Below, one piece after another: positions 1 through 9,447 of a stretch of DNA of 24,586 nt; the first letter of the stretch is position 1; each line of letters opens with the position of its first letter. The notes beneath the pieces were generated by a model, which saw only the letters and a program-made list of their open reading frames with translations, was not told the DNA's origin and searched no databases. This DNA is from Chara braunii (lineage: Eukaryota > Streptophyta > Charophyceae > Charales > Characeae): contig BFEA01000569.1 of the NCBI GenBank assembly GCA_003427395.1, positions 460,132 through 484,717 of the forward strand. Reading direction: 5' to 3'. A program made the translations under genes and the position numbers.

Positions 1-980
1 AAATGCGACCCTCGAGGTTAACGAGGACCGCATGAGTATGGGTACTACATAGTACTCCATCATTGCGATCGCTTGCGTACTTATGCATTGCGAGTCGATA
101 AGAGTTAGCCCTGCGTCCGCGTGGTCTTATACTAAGTTTCACGCACGACGCCTATCCGATTTCCGCATCGGAAAGTTATGGGATGGCTACTAAGGAACTA
201 GGAGTGTTGTCGCGTTGTTTGTTCAGTGTCGTTCTGTATACGTATATGTACGTGTGTGTGTGTGTGTTTTTACTTTTATGTTCTTTGTAGTGGTGTGCGC
301 GTGGCGTGTGGGATACGTCCTAGTCGACCGGCGACGAGTGCGGGTTCGCATAGAGGCGTAATACCGCGCGTACCCCCTATGCTACAGCCAACGAGAAACG
401 CCCTCGGCTAATCCACCTCTGCGAGCTTTCGTACTGTGGACTGGTAGCTCGGCGGGGATACGCCCACCGAAGGGAGGTGATAACTCCCGTAAGGTGGAGG
501 TAAATCGTGCCTCGCGTAGGCCCTATCTTGTCGTAGGGGATCGCGAGAGGTATGGCTGGCGCACTCGACCAGAGCGGCTTCCGGAAGCTCCATGTACATT
601 CGCGACGAAGGATTTAAACCAACTCCTGCGTGACGTGGCCGGGAGGATCCCACGCTGCCTTGTGTGGTGCCGGACCGATGCGCTCAACACCGGTGGGTCC
701 CGAATAACTTCCCATCCCTCGAGAGTTTGTACATAGTCAATTTGTGCATGGCAGAGAAATCGAGAATAAGGAGGAACGGGAAGAGAAAGAGCGAAGGACT
801 AGGCTGCCGAGAGCAACGACGCCCCTGGTTGACAACTGCAGGAAAGAGCTAGCGGCGGCAGGAAAACGAGCACGGAAGCACGGGCGTGGAAGGGCGCAAC
901 CTGAGGATAGACGGGGCACTAGATTCCGATACAACAGAGGCCAAGGGGGCACATGAGACCAAGGAAGAGCAATGGAAGTT
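1..980. other. Gene-less stretch with a short GT microsatellite
   Basis: I see no supportable gene here. The open frames are short, overlap on both strands and have no recognisable motif. The only simple feature is a (GT)8 run at about 252-267. The segment from about 740 to 960 is purine-rich. It does not obviously resemble any other part of the window. Confidence 0.6.
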
Positions 981-1260
981 AGGACTAAAATGTCGGGAAC
1001 CGTCGACGGGACTAAAATGTCGGGGATCGCCGACGGGACTAAGTGTCGGGGACCGCTGATAGGACTAAGTGTCGGGGACCGCCGACGGGACTAAGTGTCG
1101 GGGGCCGCCGACGGGACTAAGTGTCGGCGACCGCCGACAGGGTCAGGGACCGCCGACGGGACTAGTGTCGGGGGCCGCCGACAGGACTAAGTGTCGGGGA
1201 CCACCGACGAGACTAAGTGTCGGGGACCATTGACGGGACTAGGTGTCGAGGACCACCAGC
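981..1260. repeat. 26-bp tandem repeat, about 11 units
   Basis: Units begin near 981, 1008, 1035, 1061, 1087, 1113, 1139, 1158, 1183, 1209 and 1235. The typical unit is GGGACTAAGTGTCGG followed by GGACCGCCGAC. The first two units are 27 bp, and the one at 1139 has lost about 7 bp. Within each unit GTCGG and CCGAC can pair around a 6-base loop. The left arm hardly varies while the right arm drifts (TCGAC, CTGAT, TTGAC). Many of the drifted forms still pair through G-T wobbles. No coding role is visible. Confidence 0.9.
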
Positions 1261-1314
1261 GGGACAAAAGTCGGCAGTCCACGGCGGAACAAATACTAAG
1301 GACCAGCGTGGGAT

Positions 1315-1900
1315 AAGTGGCGGGGACTTGTGACGTCCCAAGAGAAAAATAAAGAGCGTCGTGAGGAGCAAATAATTATAGCGAGGCGCACCGTCAAGAT
1401 CCAGGATCTTGACGGCCAAGAATGTTAGCTCCGCTAGTGTGGCCACTAGTGGGAGTAAACGGGAAGGCTGAAAGGAAAAAGAAAAGTGAAGGAACTTGAA
1501 GGGGGAGGCATGGGAGCAATCTGAAAAATCTCGGATTAGCCCCCCCCAAGAAAATTGAATTAAAAGAGAGCCCATGGGAAAATGAGGCCTCCCGGGGTAA
1601 ATCGGAGTGAGGGAGGCCACTGCGGGAGAGGAATGAGAATAAAAGGAGGCTCCCGTGGGCATGAGAAGGCCAAAATTGCAGTTCGGGCTGCAACGAAGTG
1701 CACCATGAGAGGAGGAAGGGCCAAAACTAAGAAGGAGGGCCTAGAAAAGGGCCTTAACGGCTAATTGACACTTGGCATGCAAAAAGAAAAAGAAAAGAAA
1801 AAGAAAAATGAGGGAGAATAAGACAAAATGGGTGAGGGGACGTGAGTGAGTTGGCCCTCAGTTGGGACTGCAGCAAGTAAGGACTGGCAGGTCCCTACTG
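1315..1900 (+). repeat. Diverged long direct repeat, copy A
   Basis: This segment is collinear with 2761-3352 at an offset of about 1,446-1,454 bp. Shared landmarks in the same order are: AAGTGGCGGGGACTT; a GATC-centred hairpin (1391-1415 here, about 2839-2862 there); two TCCG-N8-CGGA type hairpins 71 bp apart and a third about 90 bp further on; TTGACACTTG followed by an A-rich tract; and GGGACTGCAGCA with GGACTGGCAGGTCCCTAC. The two copies are heavily diverged between landmarks. It looks like old transposon-derived non-coding DNA, and no protein is recognisable. Confidence 0.7.
1391..1415. other. Perfect 11-bp hairpin
   Basis: CCGTCAAGATC (1391-1401) and GATCTTGACGG (1405-1415) pair perfectly around a 3-base loop. 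The diverged homologue near 2839-2862 keeps the same layout with an unpaired position. This could be transcript structure or a relic of palindromic DNA. No function is assigned. Confidence 0.75.
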
Positions 1901-2033
1901 TCCACAAATGGAGGGAAAAGAAAAGAAAAAGAAAAAGAAAAGAAAGAGAGAGGAAAAGACAAAAGGGCACTAACAGCCAAAAACGGTCATTTGGGGAGGT
2001 GCATCCGTGACCAGATTCATTCTGGAATATGGC

Positions 2034-2104
2034 GGTTGCAAAGGACCTTGATTTTCTTTGATTTTTGCAGACAAAATCAAAGAAAATCAAGGCCCCATGC
2101 AACC
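2034..2104. other. Long hairpin with a 20-bp perfect stem
   Basis: Positions 2046-2065 and 2073-2092 are perfect reverse complements (20 bp) around the 7-base loop TGCAGAC. Outside a 5-by-5 internal loop, GGTTGCA (2034-2040) pairs with TGCAACC (2098-2104), giving 27 paired bases in all. The shape resembles a small foldback element or a hairpin precursor RNA. There is no evidence of transcription in the sequence. Confidence 0.85.
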
Positions 2105-2470
2105 GAAAAATAACGGATTACATAGGGGAGGAGGAACACATATCTTAGATACATCCGGAGCCAGAACCAAGTCCGGACGCATCCGGGAGTTGACCGTTTT
2201 CTATTCTTTCAAAAAGGGGCTAGTTGTGGGGCATTGGGGCTAGGAAATTGACCCCTATTGCAGTCCGAGCTGCAACGGACTGCATAGGGGAAGGGAGACA
2301 CATGTTCTAGATGCATCCAGAGCGAATAGTGAGTACGGATGCACTTGGGAGTCTAGCGCTTCATTTCTCCCTAGTATGGGGCAAGGTGTAGGGCCTTGGG
2401 ACTAGGGAAAGGAGCATGGATGCGGTCCGAGAAATAACGGACTGTATAGGGATGCCTAGACTAAGGGAAA
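2099..2470 (+). repeat. 162-bp tandem repeat, two full units and a partial third
   Basis: Hairpin cores at about 2103, 2264 and 2426 are 161-162 bp apart. The flanks after units 1 and 2 align: CATAGGGG, then ACACAT with CTTAGATACATCC or TCTAGATGCATCC, then CGGACGCATC or CGGATGCACT, then GGGAGT. The third unit keeps only the hairpin and TATAGGG. The units are old and diverged. Confidence 0.75.
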
Positions 2471-2760
2471 ATGAGCCACGGCAAGTCCGGAGGGCTAGAA
2501 AAATGTGATTTCGGCATGAGGCAAGTGGAGACGGCAAACGGCGGTCGCAAGATGAGATCTCGTGGCCAAGAAAAATTGGCACGGGTGCGGCGCCTAAAGG
2601 GAAGAAGGTTGGGGCCGCCAACGACAAGGGGGATCCCAACAATAAAAATGGGACGCCGTCCGCTGCCAGGCACCGAGTGGGCCCAACTAATAAAAATCGA
2701 AAATGGGACATGCGTTGGCGGAACTGCCGGCGGGACAAGAAAACGGAGTTAGTACAAGGG

Positions 2761-3352
2761 AAGTGGCGGGGACTTGGGTTGTCCTGGGAAGCCATGAGCC
2801 AAGTGCAGAAAAATAAATGATGATGCGAGCGGACGGTATCGTCGAGATCGGGGATCTAGACGGTGGAAAATATTAGCAACACTAGTGCAAGCACTTGTTG
2901 GGGCGATTGGGAGAGCCACGGGAGGAAGGCAAGGAGAAATAATAGTGGTAGGAGGCCTGCCTAGCAGTCCGAGATATCTCGGATCAGCTAGGCATGAGAA
3001 AATAGAGCCTCAAGGGGCTCCACATGAAAAAATGGTTGTCCGGAGAAAATCGGAGCTAGGGGACTCAAAATAAGAAATAACGGGAGCAAAATGAAGCCCC
3101 CAGGAGCGTGGGGGTACCATTGCTGCAATCCGTGATATAACGGCTTAGTAGCTGCTGTGAATTTGGCCTTGAATGGGGTTCTAAAGGCTAGAAAAAGGAT
3201 GCACAGCTGTTTGACACTTGTCGCAGCCGGAAAAAAAAAATAAAAAAAATTGGGAGAAAATGGAGGAAGAATGAGACAAAAGGGGAGAAAAGAGTGGATG
3301 GAAATATGCCGGCCTTTTGGGACTGCAGCAGTAGGGACTGGCAGGTCCCTAC
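2761..3352 (+). repeat. Diverged long direct repeat, copy B
   Basis: This is the partner of 1315-1900, with the same landmarks in the same order. It contains a compound hairpin at 2958-2994: TGCCTAGC pairs with GCTAGGCA, enclosing the perfect 14-bp palindrome CCGAGATATCTCGG (2969-2982). An A-rich tract follows at about 3231-3249, where copy A also has an A-rich tract. No gene is seen. Confidence 0.7.
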
Positions 3353-4100
3353 GATGACCTCATCCCTCCTAGATTCAAGGAGGGCAGTCCGGATTGCAGA
3401 GATATGGCCCTTGGGGCATTATCTCTACAATATCTGAATTAAAAAGAGAAAATTGAGGGAAAATGCAGATGTGAGTTGGCCGGTTTTCTTTTGGACCATG
3501 AATCTGAGATCAGATCTCATGGTGGAGAGGATCTATCCGTTTTTTGTGGGCCAGCACAAAACGGCTAGCTCCAGAATGAGGTGGCAGCCCTAAAAGGAAA
3601 AGAAACAAAAGAAGGACGAGGACAAAACTGTGCATTTGGCCCAAAAAGAGAGCCAGATGCATCAGAAATTGAGAATGTGGACTTTGGGGCCCAAAAATTG
3701 AGGCAAGGGCTACCTCGGGGTAGCCCGAAATATTGTGAACCTTGGATCTCAGCCAGATCCAAGGCTGAAGTTGCACCACTTGGAAAAATGCAACGGCCTA
3801 CTCAAAAAGAGGCTAAGATCATAAAAGTCAAGGAAATGGGCCTCTAGGCCCTTGTTTTTTAAGTAAGGCTGCCCCTTGGGCATGGGGACCCTATGAAACA
3901 ACATTTTTGAAACTAAAAAGATGCCAAGGGAGGCCAAGGGGTAGTCCGAGTTGGTACCAGCCACTCGGACTGCATGTACCTGGCCAAAATAAGGCTCGTG
4001 TACCCCCGGGAGGGCCTAGTGGTGAAAAATTGCCTTGGGGGTACCTCGGTTCACTTTAAGGCACATAGGGAAGCCCATGGGCTGGGCGGTGCACCTGTTT
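3353..4100. other. Gene-less stretch with four strong hairpins
   Basis: No coding region is supported. There are four near-perfect inverted repeats: 3495-3523 (13 bp with one bulged base), 3707-3726 (GGGCTACC/GGTAGCCC, loop TCGG), 3740-3764 (CCTTGGATCT/AGATCCAAGG, 5-base loop) and 3943-3971 (AGTCCGAGT/ACTCGGACT, 11-base loop). The last has the same AGTCCG arm as the hairpin family upstream. This is probably a continuation of the same repeat. Confidence 0.65.
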
Positions 4101-4535
4101 CAGCCTACATAAGATGAGAGTTCAGTCCGCCACTCTCACATTTGCATGAGGAGAGCCCATGCTGCCCAAATGAGCCCGAGAGAGAACTCTAGTCACTTGG
4201 GAAGTGAGAGGAGGGGAACCGCTGCCAGTCTGGAGCCTAGAGATGGTAGTAAGCTAGAGGAGAAGGCTCTAGAGGCTAGTGGTAGTGGAAAACGGTGATC
4301 CGCCATAATCCCCAGGCTGTGGGAGAGAGAGAGGCTAGAGGGGGTCCGGTTAACCCTCCTAGAGGGCAGGACACCATAGCCGACGTAAGGGGAGTTTGCC
4401 ACAGCCCGGGTAGAAGGAGGAAGAAAGGATAGAGGAGGAGGAGAGGAGCTTGGGGAAGGTAAAAGCCATAGCCAAGGAATGAGTACCAAGGTTGAAACTC
4501 CATCTTCAAGGCACTAACAGAGGTGAGTGGAAGGA
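4101..4535. other. Gene-less stretch, possible transposon leader
   Basis: No gene is seen. A TATA-like CTACATAAG lies at about 4107-4115, and a splice-donor-like AGAGGTGAGT at about 4518-4527. Together they resemble the promoter-to-leader part of an LTR element, but no matching second LTR or gag/pol sits next to it. This is a weak reading based on two short motifs. Confidence 0.25.
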
Positions 4536-4539
4536 AGGA

Positions 4540-4840
4540 GATTCTTCTTCTTCCCCTTCTCCTTCTTCTTCTTCTTCTTCTTTCTCTCCTTCCTCTTCCT
4601 CCTCTCCCTCATTCTTCTTCACCTTTTTCTCCTCCTTCTTCTTCCCCCCTCTTCTTCTTCTCCTTTTTCTTCTACTTTGTCATTCTTCTTCTTCTTCTTC
4701 TTCTTCTTCTTCTTCCTTTTCTTCCTCTTCTTCCTCCTCTCCTTCCTCTTCCTCTTCTCCCTCATTCTTCTTCACATTTTTCTCCTTCTCCTTCTTCTTC
4801 TTCCCCCTTCTTCTTCTCTTTGATTTCTTCCATCCCTTGA
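4540..4840 (+). repeat. (TTC)n / pyrimidine-rich microsatellite
   Basis: About 300 bp are almost entirely pyrimidine on this strand, made of TTC and TCC triplets with longer C or T runs. All three frames are open here, giving Ser-, Leu- or Phe-rich translations. That follows from the composition and is not a gene. Long homopurine-homopyrimidine DNA of this kind can adopt triplex structure. Confidence 0.9.
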
Positions 4841-4859
4841 TTTTCACTTATTAAGGTGA

Positions 4860-5597
4860 TGGATAGTACTCGGATTCACCCATGGATGCTCCGCTGCTCA
4901 CCCCCTGTGTTTTGGGCTGTCCAAGCTCTTGTTTTTCTCGCATTTGGTAGTAGGTAGAGTTGTGAGTCACCCATGGATGCTCCGCTGCTCATCCCTTGTG
5001 TTTTGGCCTGTCCAAGCTCTTGTTTTTCTTTCATTTAGTAGTAGATAGAGTTGCGGTTCACCCATGGATACTCCACTGTTCATCCCTTGTGTTTTGGCCT
5101 GTCCAAGCTCTTGTTTTTCTCTCATTTAGTGGTAGACAGAGTTGCGATTCACCCATGGATGCTCCGCTGCTCATCCCTTGTGTTTTGGCCTGTCCAAGCT
5201 CTTGTTTTTCTCTCATTTAGTGGTAGATAGAGTTGCGATTCACCCATGGATGCTCCGCTGCTCACCCCTTGTGTTCTGGCCTGTCCAAGCTCTTGTTCTC
5301 CACTCATTTTGATAGTAGGTAGTGTGGAGATACACCCATGGATGTTCCGCTGCTCATTCCTTGTGATATTGGTTGTTCTTGCTCTTGATTTGCACTTATT
5401 TGATAGTAGGAAGTGTTGCGATGCACCCATGGATGTTCCGCTGCTCATTCATAGTGATATTGGTTGTTCTTCCTTTTGATTTGCACTCATCTGATAGTAG
5501 GAAGTGTTACGACGCACCCGTGGATATTCCGTTGTTCTTCCCTTCTGATTTGGGCTGTTCACACTGGTGCTTTTCACTCATGCAGTAGGTAGTGCAA
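4860..5597 (+). repeat. 91-bp satellite array, left block (about 8 units)
   Basis: The phase marker CACCCATGG or close variants recurs at 4877, 4968, 5059, 5150, 5241, 5333, 5424 and 5515. The spacing is 91 bp with one step of 92. Early units read CTGTCCAAGCTCTTG with a TCATTTAGTGGTAG end. Units from 5333 on change towards GATATTGGTTGTTC and then GATTTGGGCTGTTCACAC, so the last unit resembles the right block. 91 is not a multiple of 3, so the open frames over the array are accidental. Confidence 0.92.
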
Positions 5598-6640
5598 GGA
5601 ACATGAATATGGACGAAGCACAGAAATCCGAATTGCAAAATCACACTGAAGTCCAAGTAGTCAAAGCCAGAGTAGATAGCACAATGGAACCGAGTAACCG
5701 TCCATTTGAGAACAATACAGAAGAATCGTGAGTCAATGTCCGAGCCCAACAGGGCAACACCAACAGCATAACCCAATGTAGCTCTCTCTTGTGAATGGCG
5801 TCAGGCGCCCTATCTACTCTACAGCCTAGCCTACAACTACAGCTATGAAAGCAACCAGACAACTTGACTACCANCGAGTGATGATGTCAACACCAATGCC
5901 GACCTCCACCTCCACCAGGTACGTGTCCTCTTCACCCACTCTCTCCCTTGTTACCAACACAGCGCCCTTCACCTCCGAAGAACCACCTTCGCCCTCACCT
6001 CCCCTGCGCCCTTCTGCAGCCCGGCTATGACCGCCAAGCGCCCAGTACACAGGCAGCGTCCTAGCACCTAGAGCTAGCCTGCCTCATCCCAGCGCAGCAC
6101 AGCTCTGCACAGCGCAGCACCTCGCATTAGCGCAGCGTGCCCGCAATGCCTGCATTGGCCAAGAATCCCCTGCCCACTCGCCCTGCTTGCCTATATGCCA
6201 GTGTTTCGTGTGGGCGACCTCCCTTCAGCCTGCGTCTGGGCCCCAGTCGCTGAACCCAAGCCCAATACAGTTGAGGCCCGGGGGATGCAATTGCACCTCT
6301 TTCGTCAAGGCCTGCGGCCAGATTCAGATAGTGGGCCGATTTCCCTTTGGCATTTTCGNCCTCTATACCCAGCATGCATTGTCGGCCTCACGTTCAAGTG
6401 CCCAGGGCCTAACTAACTCAGAGGCCCTGGTTTTTCAACATTTGCTGAAATTCGAGACTCGGTGCACTCCAACCAATTGGCGTGCTGCAACTGTATGGAC
6501 CCCACTTCGTGAAATGTTGGCACAGAGGGCTTTTGTTGATTTGCTGGCCCGCCTTCACTTAGGGCGGGCACGAGGCTTGCTGGGGCCTTAGCCCAGAACA
6601 TGTACATCATGGCAAGGCCCCCACTTGAGGGCTCAATCCT
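5598..6640. mobile_element. About 1.04-kb insertion inside the 91-bp satellite
   Basis: The 91-bp array stops after GTAGGTAGTG and resumes at about 6641 with GTAGTAGTGTTCCG. The sequence between is unrelated to the satellite. It is more C/G-rich in its centre and contains GCGCAGC several times at about 6092-6137, plus two unresolved bases (5874, 6359). I see no clear terminal inverted repeats, poly-A tail or unambiguous target duplication, because the flanks are themselves repeats. A solo LTR or non-autonomous element is possible. The 134-codon plus-strand frame at 6187-6591 has no recognisable motif, so I do not call it a gene. Confidence 0.55.
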
Positions 6641-7520
6641 CACAGTAGTAGTGTTCCGATTCTTCCTTGAGTGTTGTGTTGTTCTTCCCTTGTGATTTGG
6701 GCTGTTCACACTTGTCCCTTTCGTTCATGTAGTAGTAGCAGTGCTCCGATTCTTCCTTGAGTGTTGTGCTGTGTTTCCCCTGTGATTTGGGTTGTTCACA
6801 CTTGTGTTTTTCACTCATGTAGTAGGTAGTAGTGCTCCAATTCTTCCTTGAGTGTTGTGCTCTTCTCCCCTTGTGAGTTGGACTGTTCACACTTGTGTTT
6901 TTTACTCATGTAGTAGGTAGTAGTGTTCTGATTCTTCCTTGAGTGTTGTGTTGTTCTTCCCTTGTGATTTGGGCTGTTCACACTTGTGCTTTTCATTCAT
7001 GTAGTAGGTAGCAGTGCTCCGATTCTTCCTTGAGTGTTGTGCTGTGTTTCCCCTGTGATTTGGGCTGTTCACACTTGTGCTTTTCACTCATGTAGTAGGT
7101 AGTGGTGCTCCTATTCTCCCTTGAGTGTTGTGCTGTTCTTCCCTTGTGAGTTGGGTTGTTCACACTTGTGCTTTTCACTCATGTAGTAGGTAGTAGTGCT
7201 TCGATTCTTCCTTGAGCATTGTGCTGTTCTTCCCTTGTGATTTGGACTGTTCACACTTGTGCGTTTCACTCATGTGGTAGGGAGGAGTGTTGCAATTCTT
7301 CCTTGAGTGTGGTGTTGTTCTCCCCTTGTGATTTGGACTGTTCACACTTGTGCTTTTCACTCATGCAGTAGGTAGTAGTGCTCCGATTTTTCCTTGAGTG
7401 TGGTGTTGTTCTCCCCTTGTGATTTGGACTGTTCACACTCGTACTTTTCACTCATGTAGTAGGTAGTAGTGCTCCGATTCTCCCTTGCGTATTGTGTTGT
7501 TCTTCCCTTGCGAACACAAC
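6641..7520 (+). repeat. 91-bp satellite array, right block (about 10 units)
   Basis: Homologous positions recur near 6656, 6746, 6837, 6928, 7019, 7110, 7201, 7292, 7383 and 7474, a 91-bp period with one 90-bp step. The unit includes CTCCGATTCTTCCTTGAGTG, then TTGTGATTTGGGCTGTTCAC and TCACTCATGTAGTAGGTAGT. These units are more uniform than the left block. They end abruptly near 7520. Confidence 0.93.
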
Positions 7521-9256
7521 GAGAAATCGAGAATCTATGCTTGCGACAGTTGACCAACGAGGCTACCACCCAATGCAAGGGTTGAGCTACATCCCCAATG
7601 TCAAGCTCTCTCGCCCTATTGGCCCATCCCCATCCATAGCAAAGCACTAGGTGGGGGTGGGCCCGGGACGAATGACCCGCGCCCTGAGCTTGAGCGTGGG
7701 CGGGTCGGAGGTGTCGGCTATGCGTTAAACTGACCCATACGATCTCGAGGGGGGCGCCCGACGCATGTGCGTGAACATAACTCAAGAGAAGGAACGAGGA
7801 CTTGTGTATGCTCTATTCCCTTGAGAAAATCAGATTTGAGGGCGGTTGGGCGCATGGCAAGGCCAGGCCTGGAGGAATAACATGTGTGATGTGCACTTAT
7901 TTAGCCACCGCCTCGTGGGGTGACTCTAGTCCTCCTTCTTCCGGTGCTGGTGTTCGCCAGTTCGGGGAAGCCTTGGGCAAGCCGCAGGTCGACCCTTCCT
8001 CTTCGTATGAAAGAAGGGCTCCGGTTACCTGGCAGGTGGTTGGTGCTCGGCCTAGGCCGGGTTCCAATAAAAATCCCACGGCGGAGTGATCCGACCGACA
8101 TGGGTGCCTTCTTCTCTCTCCTTCGGAGCCCAGCGGGCTCCTTGCACTTTCACTTCAAATGCTTGAAGGAACCTCATATGAACAAAATGGTAATCGAAAA
8201 GGAACAATCCCGCCCTATGAACGGACACACAAGTGAAGATGAGGGGAATGAAGGGAGTTGCCAGACTCCAAGAAAACTAGCTCACCTTTGAAGATGCTCA
8301 CAAAAAGGAATCGGGCACGATGTATGGATACTAGGGGTGAGAGGCAAACACGGTCCCGAGAGAAAAGCGTGAGGCAGGGGTAGGAAGCGCTGGGAGCACT
8401 ACGGGAAAAACACTTGTATTGTATGTGTCCCACTTGGGACTTGTGGTTTGCATGAATGGGGAGTTGAGCTTCCTGCCATTTCGGAAGGAAAGGGTGGGTC
8501 TGCACCGACTGGTGTGGGTTGCGAAACGTCGTTTTCTTCGGGTAGGCCGCCGGGCTTTCGTAGGCAAGGTCACGCCACCGAACCGTTGGGCGGGTGTTGG
8601 CATGACAGTTGATTAGTAGCATTCTCGCTAGGGTAGGTCCGAGCTTGGCTCGGCGCCTTGCCCGGGCGGGATGCGAAACGTCTCCTCAGGTGGGGCCTGA
8701 CCTGTTGACGGGCGGGGGGGGGGCCATTGCATATGGGGCCCGAAGGGAGCTCTAGAGGCGATTAGTAGCCTCTCGCGATACGGAGGTAAAGGCTGATTCT
8801 TATCGGACCGATGAATGTGAATGCCCGGACGACTGACTTTTGTCCCTACCGGGGTACGCGGGGTAATTCCCGGTGCCAACAGGGGTGTGCGAGAGCGGCA
8901 ATACGGGATGGGGTATTCTGGGCAAGAAGGTGAGGGCGACCCCCCACTGGAGTCTGGGTACCGCGCTCGCGGCGGTTGAGCTGCGCTTGAGGTACGGGAT
9001 AAAACTTTGCCGAAAGTAGCAATGGAGAGACCACTATGGGATAGGGTCGGTGAGGAGATGACCGGCCTGTGTGCGAGGATTGCCTGATTTTGCCTTCTTT
9101 GTCTTCCTCCGTAAAGGTGCTTGAGACTGTTGAGAAGGGACCAAGCTTTTGAGTCTATTCCCGCCTCCTATCTAAGTCCACACGGGTGAGAGAAGATGGA
9201 AAAAGAGCGAGGATAGGAGTCGGAAGGAAAGGAACCAAGAGAAGGAATGCTGGCAG
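7521..9256. other. Gene-less stretch, possible 5' leader of the retroelement
   Basis: I find no convincing gene. Short open frames occur on both strands without motifs. There is a run of ten G at 8714-8723. A splice-donor-like AAG-GTGAGG lies at 8927-8935. A pyrimidine tract ending in AAAG (about 9087-9116) looks like a 3' splice site. A 5' LTR and primer-binding site would be expected here if the downstream genes form one element, but I recognise neither. Confidence 0.4.
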
Positions 9257-9436
9257 ATGGTGACCGATTTTGGGTACGACGGGGCAACGGTACTTGGGAA
9301 GTGGGCAAAGGGAAAGTTTAGGGAGACCTTGATGAGGGGTCTAAAACAATTCTCATCTAGGACTACGGTTGACCTAACCGAGGGCCGATTGGTGCTCTCT
9401 TTGAAAACAAACAGGACTCGGCAACTAGGCAACTAG
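9257..9436 (+). CDS. Possible small ORF, 59 residues, unknown
   Basis: This frame opens at an ATG at 9257 and stops at TAG 9434-9436, 11 bases before the ATG of the first tandem ORF. The predicted peptide starts MVTDFGYDG, is basic, and includes KWAKGKFRETL. The frame stays open upstream without an ATG back to about 9178, so it could be the end of a spliced exon following the acceptor-like site at 9115-9116. I recognise no domain and see no similarity to the family downstream. It may be chance. Confidence 0.3.
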   Translation: MVTDFGYDGATVLGKWAKGKFRETLMRGLKQFSSRTTVDLTEGRLVLSLKTNRTRQLGN

Positions 9437-9447
9437 GGAAGGACAAG

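Larger units (their letters stand above)
1518..3152. repeat. Recurrent TCCG-8 nt-CGGA hairpin family
   Basis: Nine small stem-loops with a loop of exactly 8 bases occur here. Loops lie at about 1524-1531, 1595-1602, 1686-1693, 2106-2113, 2268-2275, 2430-2437, 2972-2979, 3043-3050 and 3133-3140. The core is TCCG-N8-CGGA, with variants TCTG/CGGA, TTCG/CGAA, ACCG/CGGA and TCCG/CGGC. The one at 1677-1702 carries a paired change (TTCG with CGAA). The longest is at 2252-2290, where a 15-bp stem (CCCCTA, then TGCAGTCCG) has one bulged base. The loops are purine-rich (for example AGAAATAA, AGCTGCAA, AGATATCT). Confidence 0.65.

Noticed and set aside
4492-4854. Ser-, Leu- or Phe-rich plus-strand ORFs of 98-120 residues
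   Set aside because: All three frames are open because the DNA is (TTC)n-like. Composition explains them.
5507-6591. Possible gene inside the 1.04-kb insertion
   Set aside because: Open frames on both strands are short and motif-free, and some run across unresolved bases.
6633-7785. Chain of overlapping ~61-residue minus-strand ORFs with repeated Lys/Ser/Asn-rich text
   Set aside because: They are translations of the 91-bp satellite. The period is not a multiple of three, so the same text appears in successive frames.
7802-9034. Several 60-135 residue ORFs on both strands
   Set aside because: They overlap heavily and have no motif, no neighbour homology and no consistent strand.
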